Shown: positions 1-7,872 of the stretch, piece by piece
Layout of the letters: each line of letters starts with the position of its first letter
How positions within the stretch are numbered: position 1 is the stretch's first letter
Origin: Tessaracoccus antarcticus
Lineage (GTDB): Bacteria; Actinomycetota; Actinomycetes; Propionibacteriales; Propionibacteriaceae
NCBI RefSeq assembly: GCF_003688855.1
Contig: NZ_REFW01000002.1
Coordinates: forward strand, 310,001-374,000
DNA length: 64,000 nt
Direction of reading: 5' to 3'
Made by a program: the position numbers and the translations under genes
Notes under the pieces: model-generated
What the model was told of the DNA's origin: nothing
What the model saw: only the letters and a program-made list of their open reading frames with translations
The model's database searches: none

Positions 1-637
1 GCTTCGCCTCTGCCACGAAGGCGTTGCCGGCGCCGACGATCATGTCGACGGGTTCCAGACCCTTCAGCGCGCCGTAGGCCAGGGCGCCGAGTGCCTGCAC
101 GCCGCCCAGGGCGTAGATCTCATCGGCGCCGGCCGTGTGCATGGCGTACAGGGTGGGTGGGTGGATACCGCCCTCGGGTGTGGGGGCAGTCATGGCCACC
201 ACCTTCTCCACGCCGGCCGTCTTGGCTGTGAGGATGCTCATGAGCGCGGAGGAGATCAGCGGGTACCGTCCGCCGGGGATGTAGGCGCCCACCGAACGCA
301 CGGGCAACAGCCGGTGGCCCAGCACCTGACCGGGGGCGATCTCCACCTCCAGCGGTTGCAGGCAGGCGAGTTGTGCGCGGGCGAACGCGCCGACAGATGC
401 GTGTGCGGCGTCGATGTGGGCGCGCAACTCGGGAGCCACGTGCCGGATTGCGGCGTTGATGGTGTCATCGCTGATGCGAAAGCTGGGCGGGTCGTGGTGG
501 TCGAGGGCGCGGGAGAAGTCCCGGACCGCCGTCTCGCCACGCGCGGAGATGTCGCCGAGCATCTCAGCCACGCGGGCCTGCACTGCCGGGTCGGTGGTGG
601 TACCCGCTTCCCGGCCGCTCTTCAGGTACTCAGGCAT
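1..637 (-). CDS. Histidinol-dehydrogenase-family protein, HpsN-like (partial, runs off window)
   Basis: The first 212 residues of a HisD-family NAD-dependent dehydrogenase are present; the C-terminus lies beyond base 1. Visible family features are the YIPGG motif near residue 100, a GGVQALGALAYG block and the GAGNAFVAEAK segment that binds nucleotide in HisD. The wording of the block TLYAMHTAGADEIYALGG looks closer to the sulfopropanediol/sulfolactate dehydrogenase HpsN branch than to biosynthetic HisD, but that is from memory of the families. The ATG start overlaps the end of the CtaG-like gene by 8 bases, so it is translationally coupled to the gntR operon rather than to his genes. True substrate unknown; another C-terminal alcohol dehydrogenation is possible. 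Confidence 0.8.
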   Translation of the reverse strand, partial: MPEYLKSGREAGTTTDPAVQARVAEMLGDISARGETAVRDFSRALDHHDPPSFRISDDTINAAIRHVAPELRAHIDAAHASVGAFARAQLACLQPLEVEIAPGQVLGHRLLPVRSVGAYIPGGRYPLISSALMSILTAKTAGVEKVVAMTAPTPEGGIHPPTLYAMHTAGADEIYALGGVQALGALAYGALKGLEPVDMIVGAGNAFVAEAK

Positions 638-1589
638 GGGGGTGTGGGCTCCTCGTCGTAGTGGGTTTCCCGCTGGCCATCAACGGGAGGGTGCCGGGGT
701 TGTGGGGCTCGTCCGACCGGAGCTCGCGCCGCGCCCAGCGCCCGGCGATGACCAGCATCGCGCCCAGCAGGAGGGGCATGTCCACGACCATCATGATGAA
801 CCCGGCCAGCCGTTGGTCGTCCCACGGTGACAGGCCGAACCAGGGGCGCGCGTCGAGGTAACCGGTGTAGAGCAGGCTCGGCCACCAGATGAATGCTGCG
901 CCCACCACCCCGCCCACGGCCATGGCCACGGCGAGGGCGCCCACGCGCTCCCGGGTGGTGGTGTGGTGGAGGGACGGGAGTCGCCCGATGAGTACCACCC
1001 AGAACAGGATTCCCGCCCCCAGCAGGCTCAAGTGCTCGATGTTGTGGACCGTCCTGTTGGCCAGCGACAGGTTGTACATCACCGGCAGGTGCCATCCGAG
1101 GGTGACCACCGACCACACGCCCACGGCGAACCACGGGCTGCCCACCGTCAGCAATATTCGCCGCCACAGCCGGGCCGGCCGCGTGTGCGACCGGACGGGG
1201 CGCAACAGGAGGCGGGACACCGGCATCACGAGGCGCTGCTCCAACCCGGCTGCGATCAGGATCGAAGCCACCATGAGCAGCATCTCGTGCTGGATCATGT
1301 GCACGGCCGGGGATTGGGCCTCGCCGTACGGGTCGATGGGGGAGAACAACGCCACGACCACCACTGCCAGTCCGGCGGCGAACAGGACGAGCCGCCCTGG
1401 CGACACGGACTGCCCCCGCCTGTGAGCTGCCACGGCCAGCCCCGCGTAGACCAGTGCAACCACCACCAGTCCCATCAGGGGCAGCGGCTCGACGGCCCAC
1501 CCATAGGCCACGTCATGCTCATGGCCGGAGTGGGCAGGCAGGTGAACAACTCCGGTCACCGCTGCGATCACCCCCACCACGTCGCCCAT
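630..1589 (-). CDS. CtaG-like (caa3 oxidase assembly factor family) membrane protein
   Basis: A 319-residue polytopic membrane protein with the Caa3_CtaG signature: a HMIQHEML helix near residue 97, TLGWHLPVMYNL followed by VHNIEHL near 165-185, and DDQRLAGFIMM near 258. These His-rich transmembrane motifs are the basis for the family's proposed role in copper delivery to cytochrome oxidase. The gene starts one base after the stop of the CcdA-like gene and its end overlaps the HisD-family gene. Being beside a CcdA-like protein and a Cys-rich DUF1326 protein suggests metal or thiol handling at the membrane. Whether it serves a terminal oxidase is not shown: no oxidase gene is in view. Confidence 0.8.
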   Translation of the reverse strand: MGDVVGVIAAVTGVVHLPAHSGHEHDVAYGWAVEPLPLMGLVVVALVYAGLAVAAHRRGQSVSPGRLVLFAAGLAVVVVALFSPIDPYGEAQSPAVHMIQHEMLLMVASILIAAGLEQRLVMPVSRLLLRPVRSHTRPARLWRRILLTVGSPWFAVGVWSVVTLGWHLPVMYNLSLANRTVHNIEHLSLLGAGILFWVVLIGRLPSLHHTTTRERVGALAVAMAVGGVVGAAFIWWPSLLYTGYLDARPWFGLSPWDDQRLAGFIMMVVDMPLLLGAMLVIAGRWARRELRSDEPHNPGTLPLMASGKPTTTRSPHPHA

Positions 1590-1590
1590 G

Positions 1591-2385
1591 TCACCCCACC
1601 GCCGCAGCCACGACGACCGGGACCAGTGCCAGGCTCAGCCCAACGAGCATGAAACCTGTGGTCCGCTCCACGAGCGGTGCCACGCGGGATGCCTTGGCCC
1701 CCAGTTGCGCGTACGTCTCCGGTGCGAGGACGGCAGGTGCCAGGAAAGGAATGGCCATCACCACCGCGTAGCCGGCGACGATGCCCGCGCCCAGGGTGAA
1801 GTTCTTGCTGCCGCCCGCCAGCACAGCAATGGCCAGGATGTAGGGGCCGCAGCAGGTTGCGCAGTACTGTCCGAACGCCATCCCGGCCCGGACCGGACGG
1901 CGGAACGAGGCACGTCCGGAGCGCAGGAGCCACAGTGGTCCGCGGCAGCGAGACAATGCACCCAGGTTGACGGCTCCCAGTGCGGAAAGACCCAGCAGCA
2001 GCGACGCCACCGCGCCCAGTGCCACCGCGATCCACGCCCAGTCGCCCAGCAGGCGGGCCACACCGCCCAGAAGTACTGCGAAAGGAAGATAGAACCCGAC
2101 GTAGCCGACTGCGAACAGTCCGGCTGAGGTGCGGATGCCGTGTCGACGAGTGTCCTGTGTGCGCGTCACCACTCGGGACATGGTGAGAGCCATCTGCACG
2201 GAGCAGGGCGCCATCACGGCAAAGCCCACCACGAGCAGCACGCACCCGGCAAGCACTGGGGCCAGCTCCGGCCGGGCCAGCGCCCCCGCCGTGAGAACGA
2301 TAGTGGCGAGCACCCCGACGACGACGGGCACGAGGAAGCGCCTCGTACGCGTCGTCGACGGGGCGTCCGTGAGGTCTGCCGACAT
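1591..2385 (-). CDS. CcdA/DsbD-like transmembrane thiol-redox protein
   Basis: 264 residues, about seven hydrophobic helices. Two Cys/Pro sites stand where CcdA-type proteins carry their redox cysteines: MAPCSVQM near residue 50 and GQYCATCCGPYI near residue 165, the latter with three cysteines. This fits transfer of reducing equivalents across the membrane to a periplasm-facing partner. The ATG at 2385 was chosen over upstream in-frame starts because it overlaps the DUF1326 stop (TGATG). A LysE-like transporter fold is the main alternative. Function in this operon is inferred from neighbours only. Confidence 0.65.
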   Translation of the reverse strand: MSADLTDAPSTTRTRRFLVPVVVGVLATIVLTAGALARPELAPVLAGCVLLVVGFAVMAPCSVQMALTMSRVVTRTQDTRRHGIRTSAGLFAVGYVGFYLPFAVLLGGVARLLGDWAWIAVALGAVASLLLGLSALGAVNLGALSRCRGPLWLLRSGRASFRRPVRAGMAFGQYCATCCGPYILAIAVLAGGSKNFTLGAGIVAGYAVVMAIPFLAPAVLAPETYAQLGAKASRVAPLVERTTGFMLVGLSLALVPVVVAAAVG

Positions 2386-3038
2386 CAATCGCCCGCGTAG
2401 AACAGGTGGAAGTCGAGGCCCTGGATGGAGTTGCGCTTCTCGTAGGCCCACTCCATCTGGTGCTCCGGGATGGCGATCGTGTTGTGGGATGCCTTGCCGA
2501 CGAGTGCCTCGTTGCCGGGAATGGTGTTCCACGAGGAGTTCACCAGCTTGGTGGGGGAGCCGTCCGGCCCCCGGTAGGGCTCCATGAGGGCGTCGATGGC
2601 GAAGCCCTCCCCGCTGGGGTGGCCCACCTTCACGACGCCGGTGCCGTTGGAGATCGTGTACTCGATGGGAACCTTGTACGTGGCGACACGGTCGGTGATC
2701 AGCGCCGCCAGGTCGGCGAGAGGCCCACCGAGGCGGCCCTGCAGGGCGTCCATGAGTGCTTCCTGCTGCTCGTCGGTGGCGTTGTCGCTGATGAACATCA
2801 CCTCACGCCAGTTCCCGTCCGCGACATTGCCGGGGATCTGCACGAGGCTGACTGTCGTGATGCCGGAAACATCCACCCCGCGGGCAGTGCCGGAGTTGAA
2901 GTGGTAGCCCGTGAAGCTGTTGCACCGGCCGTCGTCGGGGTCGTCACCCACCCAGCAGGGGCAGGGGCCCATGCATGAACAGGCCTCGATCAGGTCCCCG
3001 TGCAGGTCGTACGGGGTCACCGTCTGTGTTGCTGTCAT
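2385..3038 (-). CDS. DUF1326 domain protein, Cys-rich N-terminus
   Basis: 217-residue soluble protein of the DUF1326 family. The diagnostic cluster CSCMGPCPCW lies at about residues 20-29, followed by a further Cys near residue 39, which looks like a metal or Fe-S/thiol site. The remainder (about 50-200) is a mixed domain without recognised catalytic motif. A clear Shine-Dalgarno sequence (GAGGAG) lies in the end of the gntR gene 2 bp upstream. Linked to CcdA-like and CtaG-like membrane proteins, so a copper or thiol-redox role is an inference. Biochemical function of DUF1326 is not established to my knowledge. Confidence 0.8.
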   Translation of the reverse strand: MTATQTVTPYDLHGDLIEACSCMGPCPCWVGDDPDDGRCNSFTGYHFNSGTARGVDVSGITTVSLVQIPGNVADGNWREVMFISDNATDEQQEALMDALQGRLGGPLADLAALITDRVATYKVPIEYTISNGTGVVKVGHPSGEGFAIDALMEPYRGPDGSPTKLVNSSWNTIPGNEALVGKASHNTIAIPEHQMEWAYEKRNSIQGLDFHLFYAGD

Positions 3039-3040
3039 CT

Positions 3041-3763
3041 CTACTCCTCATGGCTGGGATCAACGGGTTCTTGCGTGTGGACATCGGGCCCAGGGGTGGG
3101 CTCCTCGTGCGGGTCAAACAGTGCGTCGCGGGACAGTGCCGTGACCAGGATGTGGTGACCGGAGTCGACGTGGCGACGCATGGCCTCCTCGGCCGCAGGG
3201 CCGTCCCGGCTGCGAAATGCGTTCATGAGCACGCGGTGTTCACCGCTGGACTGGTCCATGCGGGAGCCGATGCGCAACTGGTAGCGGCGCAGGGCCAGCG
3301 TGATCAGCCGTAGGCGCTGCACCGTCTGGACGAGGCTGGCGTTGTTGGAAGTCATCAGGATGACGTCGTGAAATTGCTGGTTGGCCTCCACGAACGCTGC
3401 CGTGTCACCGGCCGCTGACATGTCCCGCATCCCGGCGTCCAGAGACTCCAGTTCCTCCAGCGTCGACGAGGTCATCTGCTCGGCGCAGAGCCGGGCGGCC
3501 AGGCCCTCCAGCACGGAGACGATCGGATAGATCTCATGGACCTGGTCGAGGGTGGGGAGGCTGATGCGCAGTCCGGAACCGTGCTTCTCGCAGAGCCCAT
3601 CCTGGACAAGCCGTCGCAGCGCCTCCCGCACCGGGGTCCGGCTCAGGCCGTACTGCTTCGCCAGCATGTCCTCCCGCACCACCTCTCCGGGACGCAGGAC
3701 CCGCCCCTGGATATCGGCGTAGACGGCTTGGTATACGCGCTCGGCTCCGGTGATTCGCGACAT
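3041..3763 (-). CDS. GntR-family (FCD/FadR subfamily) transcriptional regulator
   Basis: 240 residues: winged helix-turn-helix at about 5-75 with the typical LSRTPVREALRRL recognition segment, then an all-helical FCD ligand domain (about 85-215) whose D/H pattern (EANQQFHDVI; EHRVLMNAF) fits metal-assisted binding of an organic acid. I chose ATG 3763 rather than TTG 3772 because a GGGAG sequence is 9 bases before the ATG. First gene of the operon containing DUF1326, CcdA-like, CtaG-like and HisD-family genes, so probably its local regulator. Ligand unknown; FCD proteins often sense carboxylates. Confidence 0.88.
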   Translation of the reverse strand: MSRITGAERVYQAVYADIQGRVLRPGEVVREDMLAKQYGLSRTPVREALRRLVQDGLCEKHGSGLRISLPTLDQVHEIYPIVSVLEGLAARLCAEQMTSSTLEELESLDAGMRDMSAAGDTAAFVEANQQFHDVILMTSNNASLVQTVQRLRLITLALRRYQLRIGSRMDQSSGEHRVLMNAFRSRDGPAAEEAMRRHVDSGHHILVTALSRDALFDPHEEPTPGPDVHTQEPVDPSHEE

Positions 3764-3806
3764 GTGACTCAACTCCCAGGGCCACTGTATGCCAACTGGT
3801 TATTTC

Positions 3807-3816
3807 ATGTATACAT
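3807..3816. promoter_or_regulatory. Palindrome upstream of gntR, candidate autoregulatory operator
   Basis: ATGTATACAT is a perfect 10-bp palindrome 44 bp upstream of the chosen gntR start, in an AT-rich island inside GC-rich DNA. FCD-type GntR proteins often bind short GTATAC-centred palindromes, so this is a plausible site for the gene next to it. A 10-bp palindrome can arise by chance. Confidence 0.45.
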
Positions 3817-3946
3817 TGCCGTGCATTCGCCGGATGTGTTCGAACGATCGCACCTGCAGCGCAAGTTTTCGTTCGGAGTTGATGGGCGGGGCATGCTGGC
3901 GGTGGCGCCCGCCGGCGTCACACCCACTCACGAAGGCACAGCGTCC

Positions 3947-4594
3947 ATGACCCCGCTCGACCTTCTAGGCTGGCTCGCGGCCGCGCTCGGCATGTCCTCC
4001 ACCCTGCCGCAGTTGGTGCGTCTGTTCCGGGTGCGGCGTACCGAAGGATTGTCGCTCTCCCTGTTCCAGCTCAACGCGGCGGCATCGGCCGCCTGGGCCT
4101 TTCACGGCTACCTCGTGCAGCAGCCGCAACTGCAGTGGCCCAACATTGTGGTGCTCGTCCTCAGCCTGCTGGTGGTCGTCATGATCACGAGGGACCGCGG
4201 ACAGTCCTTCTGGGGGAAGCAGATCGTAGTGGCCCTGCTGGTGGCGGCGCTCATCTGCGTTGACCTGTGGCTCGGGCCCGTGGTGTTCGGCATCCTCGTT
4301 GCGCTGCCCTACGCCATCGGCGTTCTGTCCCAGCTGCGCTCCATGCATCGCGCCACGAGATTGTCGGGGGTCTCGCCCGTGTACCTGCTCGTGGCGTTCC
4401 TCGTGGAGGCGCTGTGGTTCATCTGGGGAGTACTGGTGTGGGAACTCGCCATCACTGTTTCCGCCGCCACCATGGGCGCCCTGTGTGCGGTCAACGTCGG
4501 GTACTGGGCGCACAGGCGATGGGGAAGAGGGCAAGGTCCCACCACCGGCGGGGGCGCCAGCCGGGAAACTGAGCCGGCGGACGCGCTGGCCTAG
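3947..4594 (+). CDS. PQ-loop/SWEET-like membrane transporter
   Basis: 215 residues with about seven predicted helices arranged as two PQ-loop repeats: LPQLVRLFR near residue 21 and a diverged LPYAIGVLSQL near residue 126. That is the duplicated SWEET/PQ-loop topology rather than the single-repeat bacterial SemiSWEET. Likely a small sugar or amino-acid facilitator in the cytoplasmic membrane; substrate cannot be read from the sequence. Start ATG 3947 gives a protein beginning just before the first helix; a GAAGG lies upstream. It ends 10 bp before proA and may be cotranscribed with it. Confidence 0.7.
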   Translation: MTPLDLLGWLAAALGMSSTLPQLVRLFRVRRTEGLSLSLFQLNAAASAAWAFHGYLVQQPQLQWPNIVVLVLSLLVVVMITRDRGQSFWGKQIVVALLVAALICVDLWLGPVVFGILVALPYAIGVLSQLRSMHRATRLSGVSPVYLLVAFLVEALWFIWGVLVWELAITVSAATMGALCAVNVGYWAHRRWGRGQGPTTGGGASRETEPADALA

Positions 4595-4604
4595 ACTGCC
4601 CCGC

Positions 4605-5846
4605 ATGACGTTCACGGACCAGGCCCGAGCTGCGCGACGCGCCAGCCTTGATCTCCAGATGCTGACCCGCGCCCAGAAGGACCAGGCACTGCAGGCGATG
4701 GCTGATTCCCTCGCCGCCGCCGAGTCCGAGGTTCTGGCCGCCAACACCGTCGACGTGGACGCGGCGCGCGCCTCCGGAACCAGCGACGCCATCATCGACC
4801 GCCTGAGCCTGGACCCTGCTCGCCTCTCAGGCATGGTGGAGGGGCTGCGTGACCTCGCGCTTCTCGGCGATCCCGTCGGCGACGTGGTGCGGGGCTGGAA
4901 GCTCGACAATGGCGTGTCCGTCACACAGGTGCGGGTGCCCTTCGGTGTGGTGGGCATCATCTACGAGGCACGCCCCAACGTCACGGCCGATGCGGCTGGC
5001 ATCTGCCTGAAGTCCGGCAACGCAGCGCTCCTTCGCGGGTCCAGTTCTGCCCTCAACACCAATCGCGCCACCGTCACGGCCCTGCGGAGAGGGCTCGAGT
5101 CTGTCGGCCTCAGCCCCGACGCCGTCCACCTCGTGGAGGGTGGGCGTGAGGTCACCGGCGAGATGATGGCCGCCCGTGGACTCGTCGACGTACTCATCCC
5201 GCGCGGTGGGGCGGGCCTGATCCAGGCGGTCGTTGACGGCGCCAAGGTCCCGGTCATTGAGACCGGTACCGGCAACTGCCATTTGTTCGTCGATGCCTCC
5301 GCGGACCTGGACATGGCGGTGGCGATCATGATCAACGCCAAGGCGCAGCGGTGCAGCGTCTGCAACGCACTGGAGACGGTGCTGGTTCACCGCGACACAG
5401 CGGCCGACTTCTGGGCGAAGGCACTGCCCGCCCTCGCCGAGGCGGGCGTGACGGTGCACGGCGACGATGCCACGCGGGCACGCGATGCCTCGATCGTCGC
5501 GGCCGCCCCGGACGAGTTCGACGCCGAGTACCTGTCCATGGATCTCGCCGCGAAGGAGGTGGGTTCCCTGGCGGAAGCACTGGAGCACATCCGCGAGCAC
5601 ACCACCGGTCACTCGGAGACCATCGTGACCCGCGACCAGACGTCGGCCAGGACGTTCGTCGCGCAGGTGGATGCCGCCGCCGTGCTGGTGAACGCCTCCA
5701 GCCGTTTCGTCGACGGCGGCGAATTCGGGTTCGGGGCGGAGATCGGGATCTCCACCCAGAAGCTGCACGCACGGGGGCCCATGGGTCTTCAGGAGATGAC
5801 GTCGACGAAGTACGTGGTGGAGGGCGACGGCCAGATTCGCGCGTGA
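4605..5846 (+). CDS. proA: Glutamate-5-semialdehyde dehydrogenase (gamma-glutamyl phosphate reductase)
   Basis: 413 residues, the usual ProA length. It reduces gamma-glutamyl phosphate with NADPH in proline synthesis. Family marks: GVVGIIYEARPNVT (about 114-127), LKSGNA, PRGGAGLIQAVV, the catalytic Cys253 in CSVCNALET, and EFGFGAEIGISTQKLHARGP near the C-terminus. Start ATG 4605 matches the conserved length. Its neighbours downstream (small membrane protein, nadD, rsfS) repeat an order common in actinobacteria; proB is not in the window. Confidence 0.97.
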   Translation: MTFTDQARAARRASLDLQMLTRAQKDQALQAMADSLAAAESEVLAANTVDVDAARASGTSDAIIDRLSLDPARLSGMVEGLRDLALLGDPVGDVVRGWKLDNGVSVTQVRVPFGVVGIIYEARPNVTADAAGICLKSGNAALLRGSSSALNTNRATVTALRRGLESVGLSPDAVHLVEGGREVTGEMMAARGLVDVLIPRGGAGLIQAVVDGAKVPVIETGTGNCHLFVDASADLDMAVAIMINAKAQRCSVCNALETVLVHRDTAADFWAKALPALAEAGVTVHGDDATRARDASIVAAAPDEFDAEYLSMDLAAKEVGSLAEALEHIREHTTGHSETIVTRDQTSARTFVAQVDAAAVLVNASSRFVDGGEFGFGAEIGISTQKLHARGPMGLQEMTSTKYVVEGDGQIRA

Positions 5847-5885
5847 GCGCGGGTCCGGACGCCTCCTCGCGTTAGGATGCCACCC

Positions 5886-6029
5886 ATGATCATCACGCTT
5901 CTTGAGACCGCGCAGTCGTCCGGGCCCGCCGTCCCCACCATCGTTGCGGGCATCCTGGCCTTCGCCGGCCTGATGGCTGCACTGGCCTGGGTCGTCGGCA
6001 TGGGATCGGGCAGGCCCAACTCCAAGTGA
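5886..6029 (+). CDS. 47-residue single-pass membrane protein
   Basis: A short frame [10 protein letters not shown]... with one hydrophobic helix (about residues 18-40, rich in Ala/Leu/Trp) and a basic tail GSGRPNSK. Its TGA overlaps the GTG start of nadD, so translation of the two is probably coupled, which supports it being real. Function unknown. Small membrane proteins in this position between proA and nadD occur in other actinobacteria as far as I recall. Confidence 0.65.
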   Translation: MIITLLETAQSSGPAVPTIVAGILAFAGLMAALAWVVGMGSGRPNSK

Positions 6030-6685
6030 CCAGTACCGAACTGGGCATCGCCCATACGACGAGCGGGCGACGCTACCGCCTCGGCGTCATGGGCGGTACG
6101 TTCGACCCCATCCACCACGGCCACCTGGTGGCTGGCAGTGAAGTGGCGGCCCAGTTCGACCTGGACGAGGTGGTCTTCGTCCCCACCGGCATGCCGTGGC
6201 AGAAGCGCGACCGTGAGGTCTCGATGCCTGAGGACCGCTACCTGATGACGGTTATCGCCACCGCGTCCAATCCGCGATTCTCGGTGTCCCGCGTGGACAT
6301 CGACCGCGACGGTGACACCTACACTGTCGACACCCTCAAGGATCTGCACGCGGAGCGGGGCCCGGAGGTGGACCTGTTCTTCATCACCGGAGCCGACGCC
6401 GTCCGCCAGATCCTGACCTGGTACGGAGCCGACGAGCTCTTCGACCTTGCGCACTTCGTGGGCGTCACCCGACCCGGTGTGCCCATGACGGCCGATGACC
6501 TGAAACATCTCCCCGCCGACCGTGTGACACTCATTGAGATCCCAGCCCTGGCGATCTCATCCACCGATTGCCGACACAGGGTGCGCGAGAACGCACCCAT
6601 CTGGTACCTCGTGCCCGACGGCATCGTGCAGTACATCGCCAAACGTGGCCTGTACCCCCACCCCGAAACAGGAGTCCGAAGTTGA
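6026..6685 (+). CDS. nadD: Nicotinate-nucleotide adenylyltransferase
   Basis: 219 residues. Adenylates nicotinate mononucleotide to deamido-NAD. The nucleotidyltransferase motif [12 protein letters not shown] with its HxGH lies at about 23-34, and the C-terminal signature [10 protein letters not shown] (ISSTxIR-like) near 188. The GTG start is set by overlap with the small membrane gene. Stop overlaps the TTG start of rsfS. This nadD-rsfS-phosphatase series matches the order of Rv2421c-Rv2420c-Rv2419c in Mycobacterium tuberculosis. Confidence 0.95.
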   Translation: MTSTELGIAHTTSGRRYRLGVMGGTFDPIHHGHLVAGSEVAAQFDLDEVVFVPTGMPWQKRDREVSMPEDRYLMTVIATASNPRFSVSRVDIDRDGDTYTVDTLKDLHAERGPEVDLFFITGADAVRQILTWYGADELFDLAHFVGVTRPGVPMTADDLKHLPADRVTLIEIPALAISSTDCRHRVRENAPIWYLVPDGIVQYIAKRGLYPHPETGVRS

Positions 6686-7074
6686 CAGCCACTGAAGAAG
6701 CCATCCGCACCGTCACCGTCGCCGCGCAGGCGGCAGCAGACAAGTTCGGTACCAGCGTCGTCGCGTTCGACGTCAGCGAGCAGCTGACCATCACCGACAT
6801 CTTCCTGATCGCCACCGGCAAGAACGAGCGGCAGGTCTCTGCCATCGTCGACGGTGTGGAGGAGGCCCTGCACAAGGTCGGACGCAAGGCCGCACGCCGG
6901 GAGGGTGACCGGGAGAACCGTTGGGTGCTGTTGGACTACGTGGACTTCGTCGTGCACGTGCAGCACACCGAGGAGCGGTCGCTGTACAACCTCGAGCGCC
7001 TGTGGAAGGACTGCCCGCAGATTCCCCTCGACATTGTCCAGCACGAACCGGAAGCCGACGACGACGCATCGTGA
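6682..7074 (+). CDS. rsfS: Ribosomal silencing factor RsfS
   Basis: 130 residues, RsfS/Iojap family, which binds ribosomal protein uL14 and blocks subunit joining in starvation. Motifs: [33 protein letters not shown], and the terminal block [24 protein letters not shown]. The start is a TTG overlapping the nadD stop, with GGAG 7 bases before it; no better in-frame start fits the family N-terminus. Confidence 0.95.
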   Translation: MTATEEAIRTVTVAAQAAADKFGTSVVAFDVSEQLTITDIFLIATGKNERQVSAIVDGVEEALHKVGRKAARREGDRENRWVLLDYVDFVVHVQHTEERSLYNLERLWKDCPQIPLDIVQHEPEADDDAS

Positions 7075-7688
7075 GCATCACCAAGTTGGTCCTCCTCCGG
7101 CACGGACGCACCGCGTGGAATGACACGAGGCGACTCCAGGGCCAGGCCGACGTCGAGCTCGACAGGGTCGGGCTGCGGCAGGCGCAGGCTGCTGCGCATG
7201 CGCTGAGCACACGGGAGTTCTCCGCCGTCTACTCCTCGAACCTGCAGCGTGCGGCCGTGACGGCCCGCGCCGTCGCCGATGTTCTGGGGCTGGATGTGTC
7301 CATGGACAAACGCCTGCAGGAGATCAACGTGGGCAGCTGGAGCGGTAAGACGCGCTCGCAGGTGGAGGAGGAGTTCCCCGAATACGCGGCGTGGTACACG
7401 GAGGGTCGGGATTTTCGTCGCTCGGCATCCGGGGAGACGGAGGCCGACATGCTTGAGAGGGCGACGCCGGCCATCGACAGGATCCTGAAGCGCCACCGGG
7501 GCGAGGAGGTCCTCGTGGTGGGGCACGGTTTCCTGTTCTCGAAGCTGCTGCAACACCTTCTGGGCCTGCCCGCCGGTGCGAGAGTCCTCGGGTCGCTGGG
7601 GAACGCGCACTGGTCCGAGGTTGCATTCGCTGAACAGGCAACATGGCTGGTGGCGCACAACGTGGATACCCAGTTGCGCGATTGGTAA
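7071..7688 (+). CDS. Histidine phosphatase, GpgP/phosphoglycerate-mutase-like
   Basis: 205 residues of the histidine phosphatase superfamily: catalytic RHGRTAWN at about 10-17, a second Arg in SSNLQRAAVTA, an acidic EINVGSWSGK and the second His in VVGHGFLFSKLL. GTG start overlaps rsfS stop. In mycobacteria the gene in this position is glucosyl-3-phosphoglycerate phosphatase, part of methylglucose lipopolysaccharide synthesis; that function here is an inference from position and should be weighed against a generic phosphomonoesterase. Confidence 0.8.
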   Translation: MSITKLVLLRHGRTAWNDTRRLQGQADVELDRVGLRQAQAAAHALSTREFSAVYSSNLQRAAVTARAVADVLGLDVSMDKRLQEINVGSWSGKTRSQVEEEFPEYAAWYTEGRDFRRSASGETEADMLERATPAIDRILKRHRGEEVLVVGHGFLFSKLLQHLLGLPAGARVLGSLGNAHWSEVAFAEQATWLVAHNVDTQLRDW

Positions 7689-7701
7689 TGGTGTCCTCTG
7701 G

Positions 7702-7720
7702 TGCGCTAACATTGCCGAGT
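7702..7720 (+). promoter_or_regulatory. Promoter element of tRNA-Ala (copy 1)
   Basis: The 19 bases TGCGCTAACATTGCCGAGT occur identically, 15 bases before the tRNA, in front of both tRNA-Ala genes in this window. TAACAT (7707-7712) sits where a -10 box is expected. No convincing -35 is conserved. Conservation outside the mature tRNA is the evidence for function. Confidence 0.6.
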
Positions 7721-7735
7721 CGCTGAGGCGGCAGC

Positions 7736-7808
7736 GGGGCTATGGCGCAGTTGGTAGCGCGCTTCCATGGCATGGAAGAGGTCAGGAGTTCGAATCTCCT
7801 TAGCTCCA
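7736..7808 (+). tRNA. tRNA-Ala (anticodon GGC)
   Basis: 73 bases fold as a cloverleaf: acceptor GGGGCTA/TAGCTCC with discriminator A73, anticodon loop ATGGCAT giving GGC, T-loop TTCGAAT. The G3-U70 wobble pair, the main alanine identity element, is present. No CCA is encoded. It reads GCC/GCU codons. An identical copy lies at 39883-39955. Confidence 0.96.
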
Positions 7809-7819
7809 CAGCAGCACAA

Positions 7820-7855
7820 AGAAATCCCTGCCCGGGTGACCGGGCAGGGATTTCT
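7820..7855. terminator. Bidirectional intrinsic terminator
   Basis: A 16-bp perfect stem (AGAAATCCCTGCCCGG and its complement) with loop GTGA, flanked by A and T rich ends. It lies between tRNA-Ala and the converging fdhA and can end transcription from both sides. This is the strongest hairpin in the window. Confidence 0.85.
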
Positions 7856-7872
7856 CTGTGTCGGGTGGAGGC

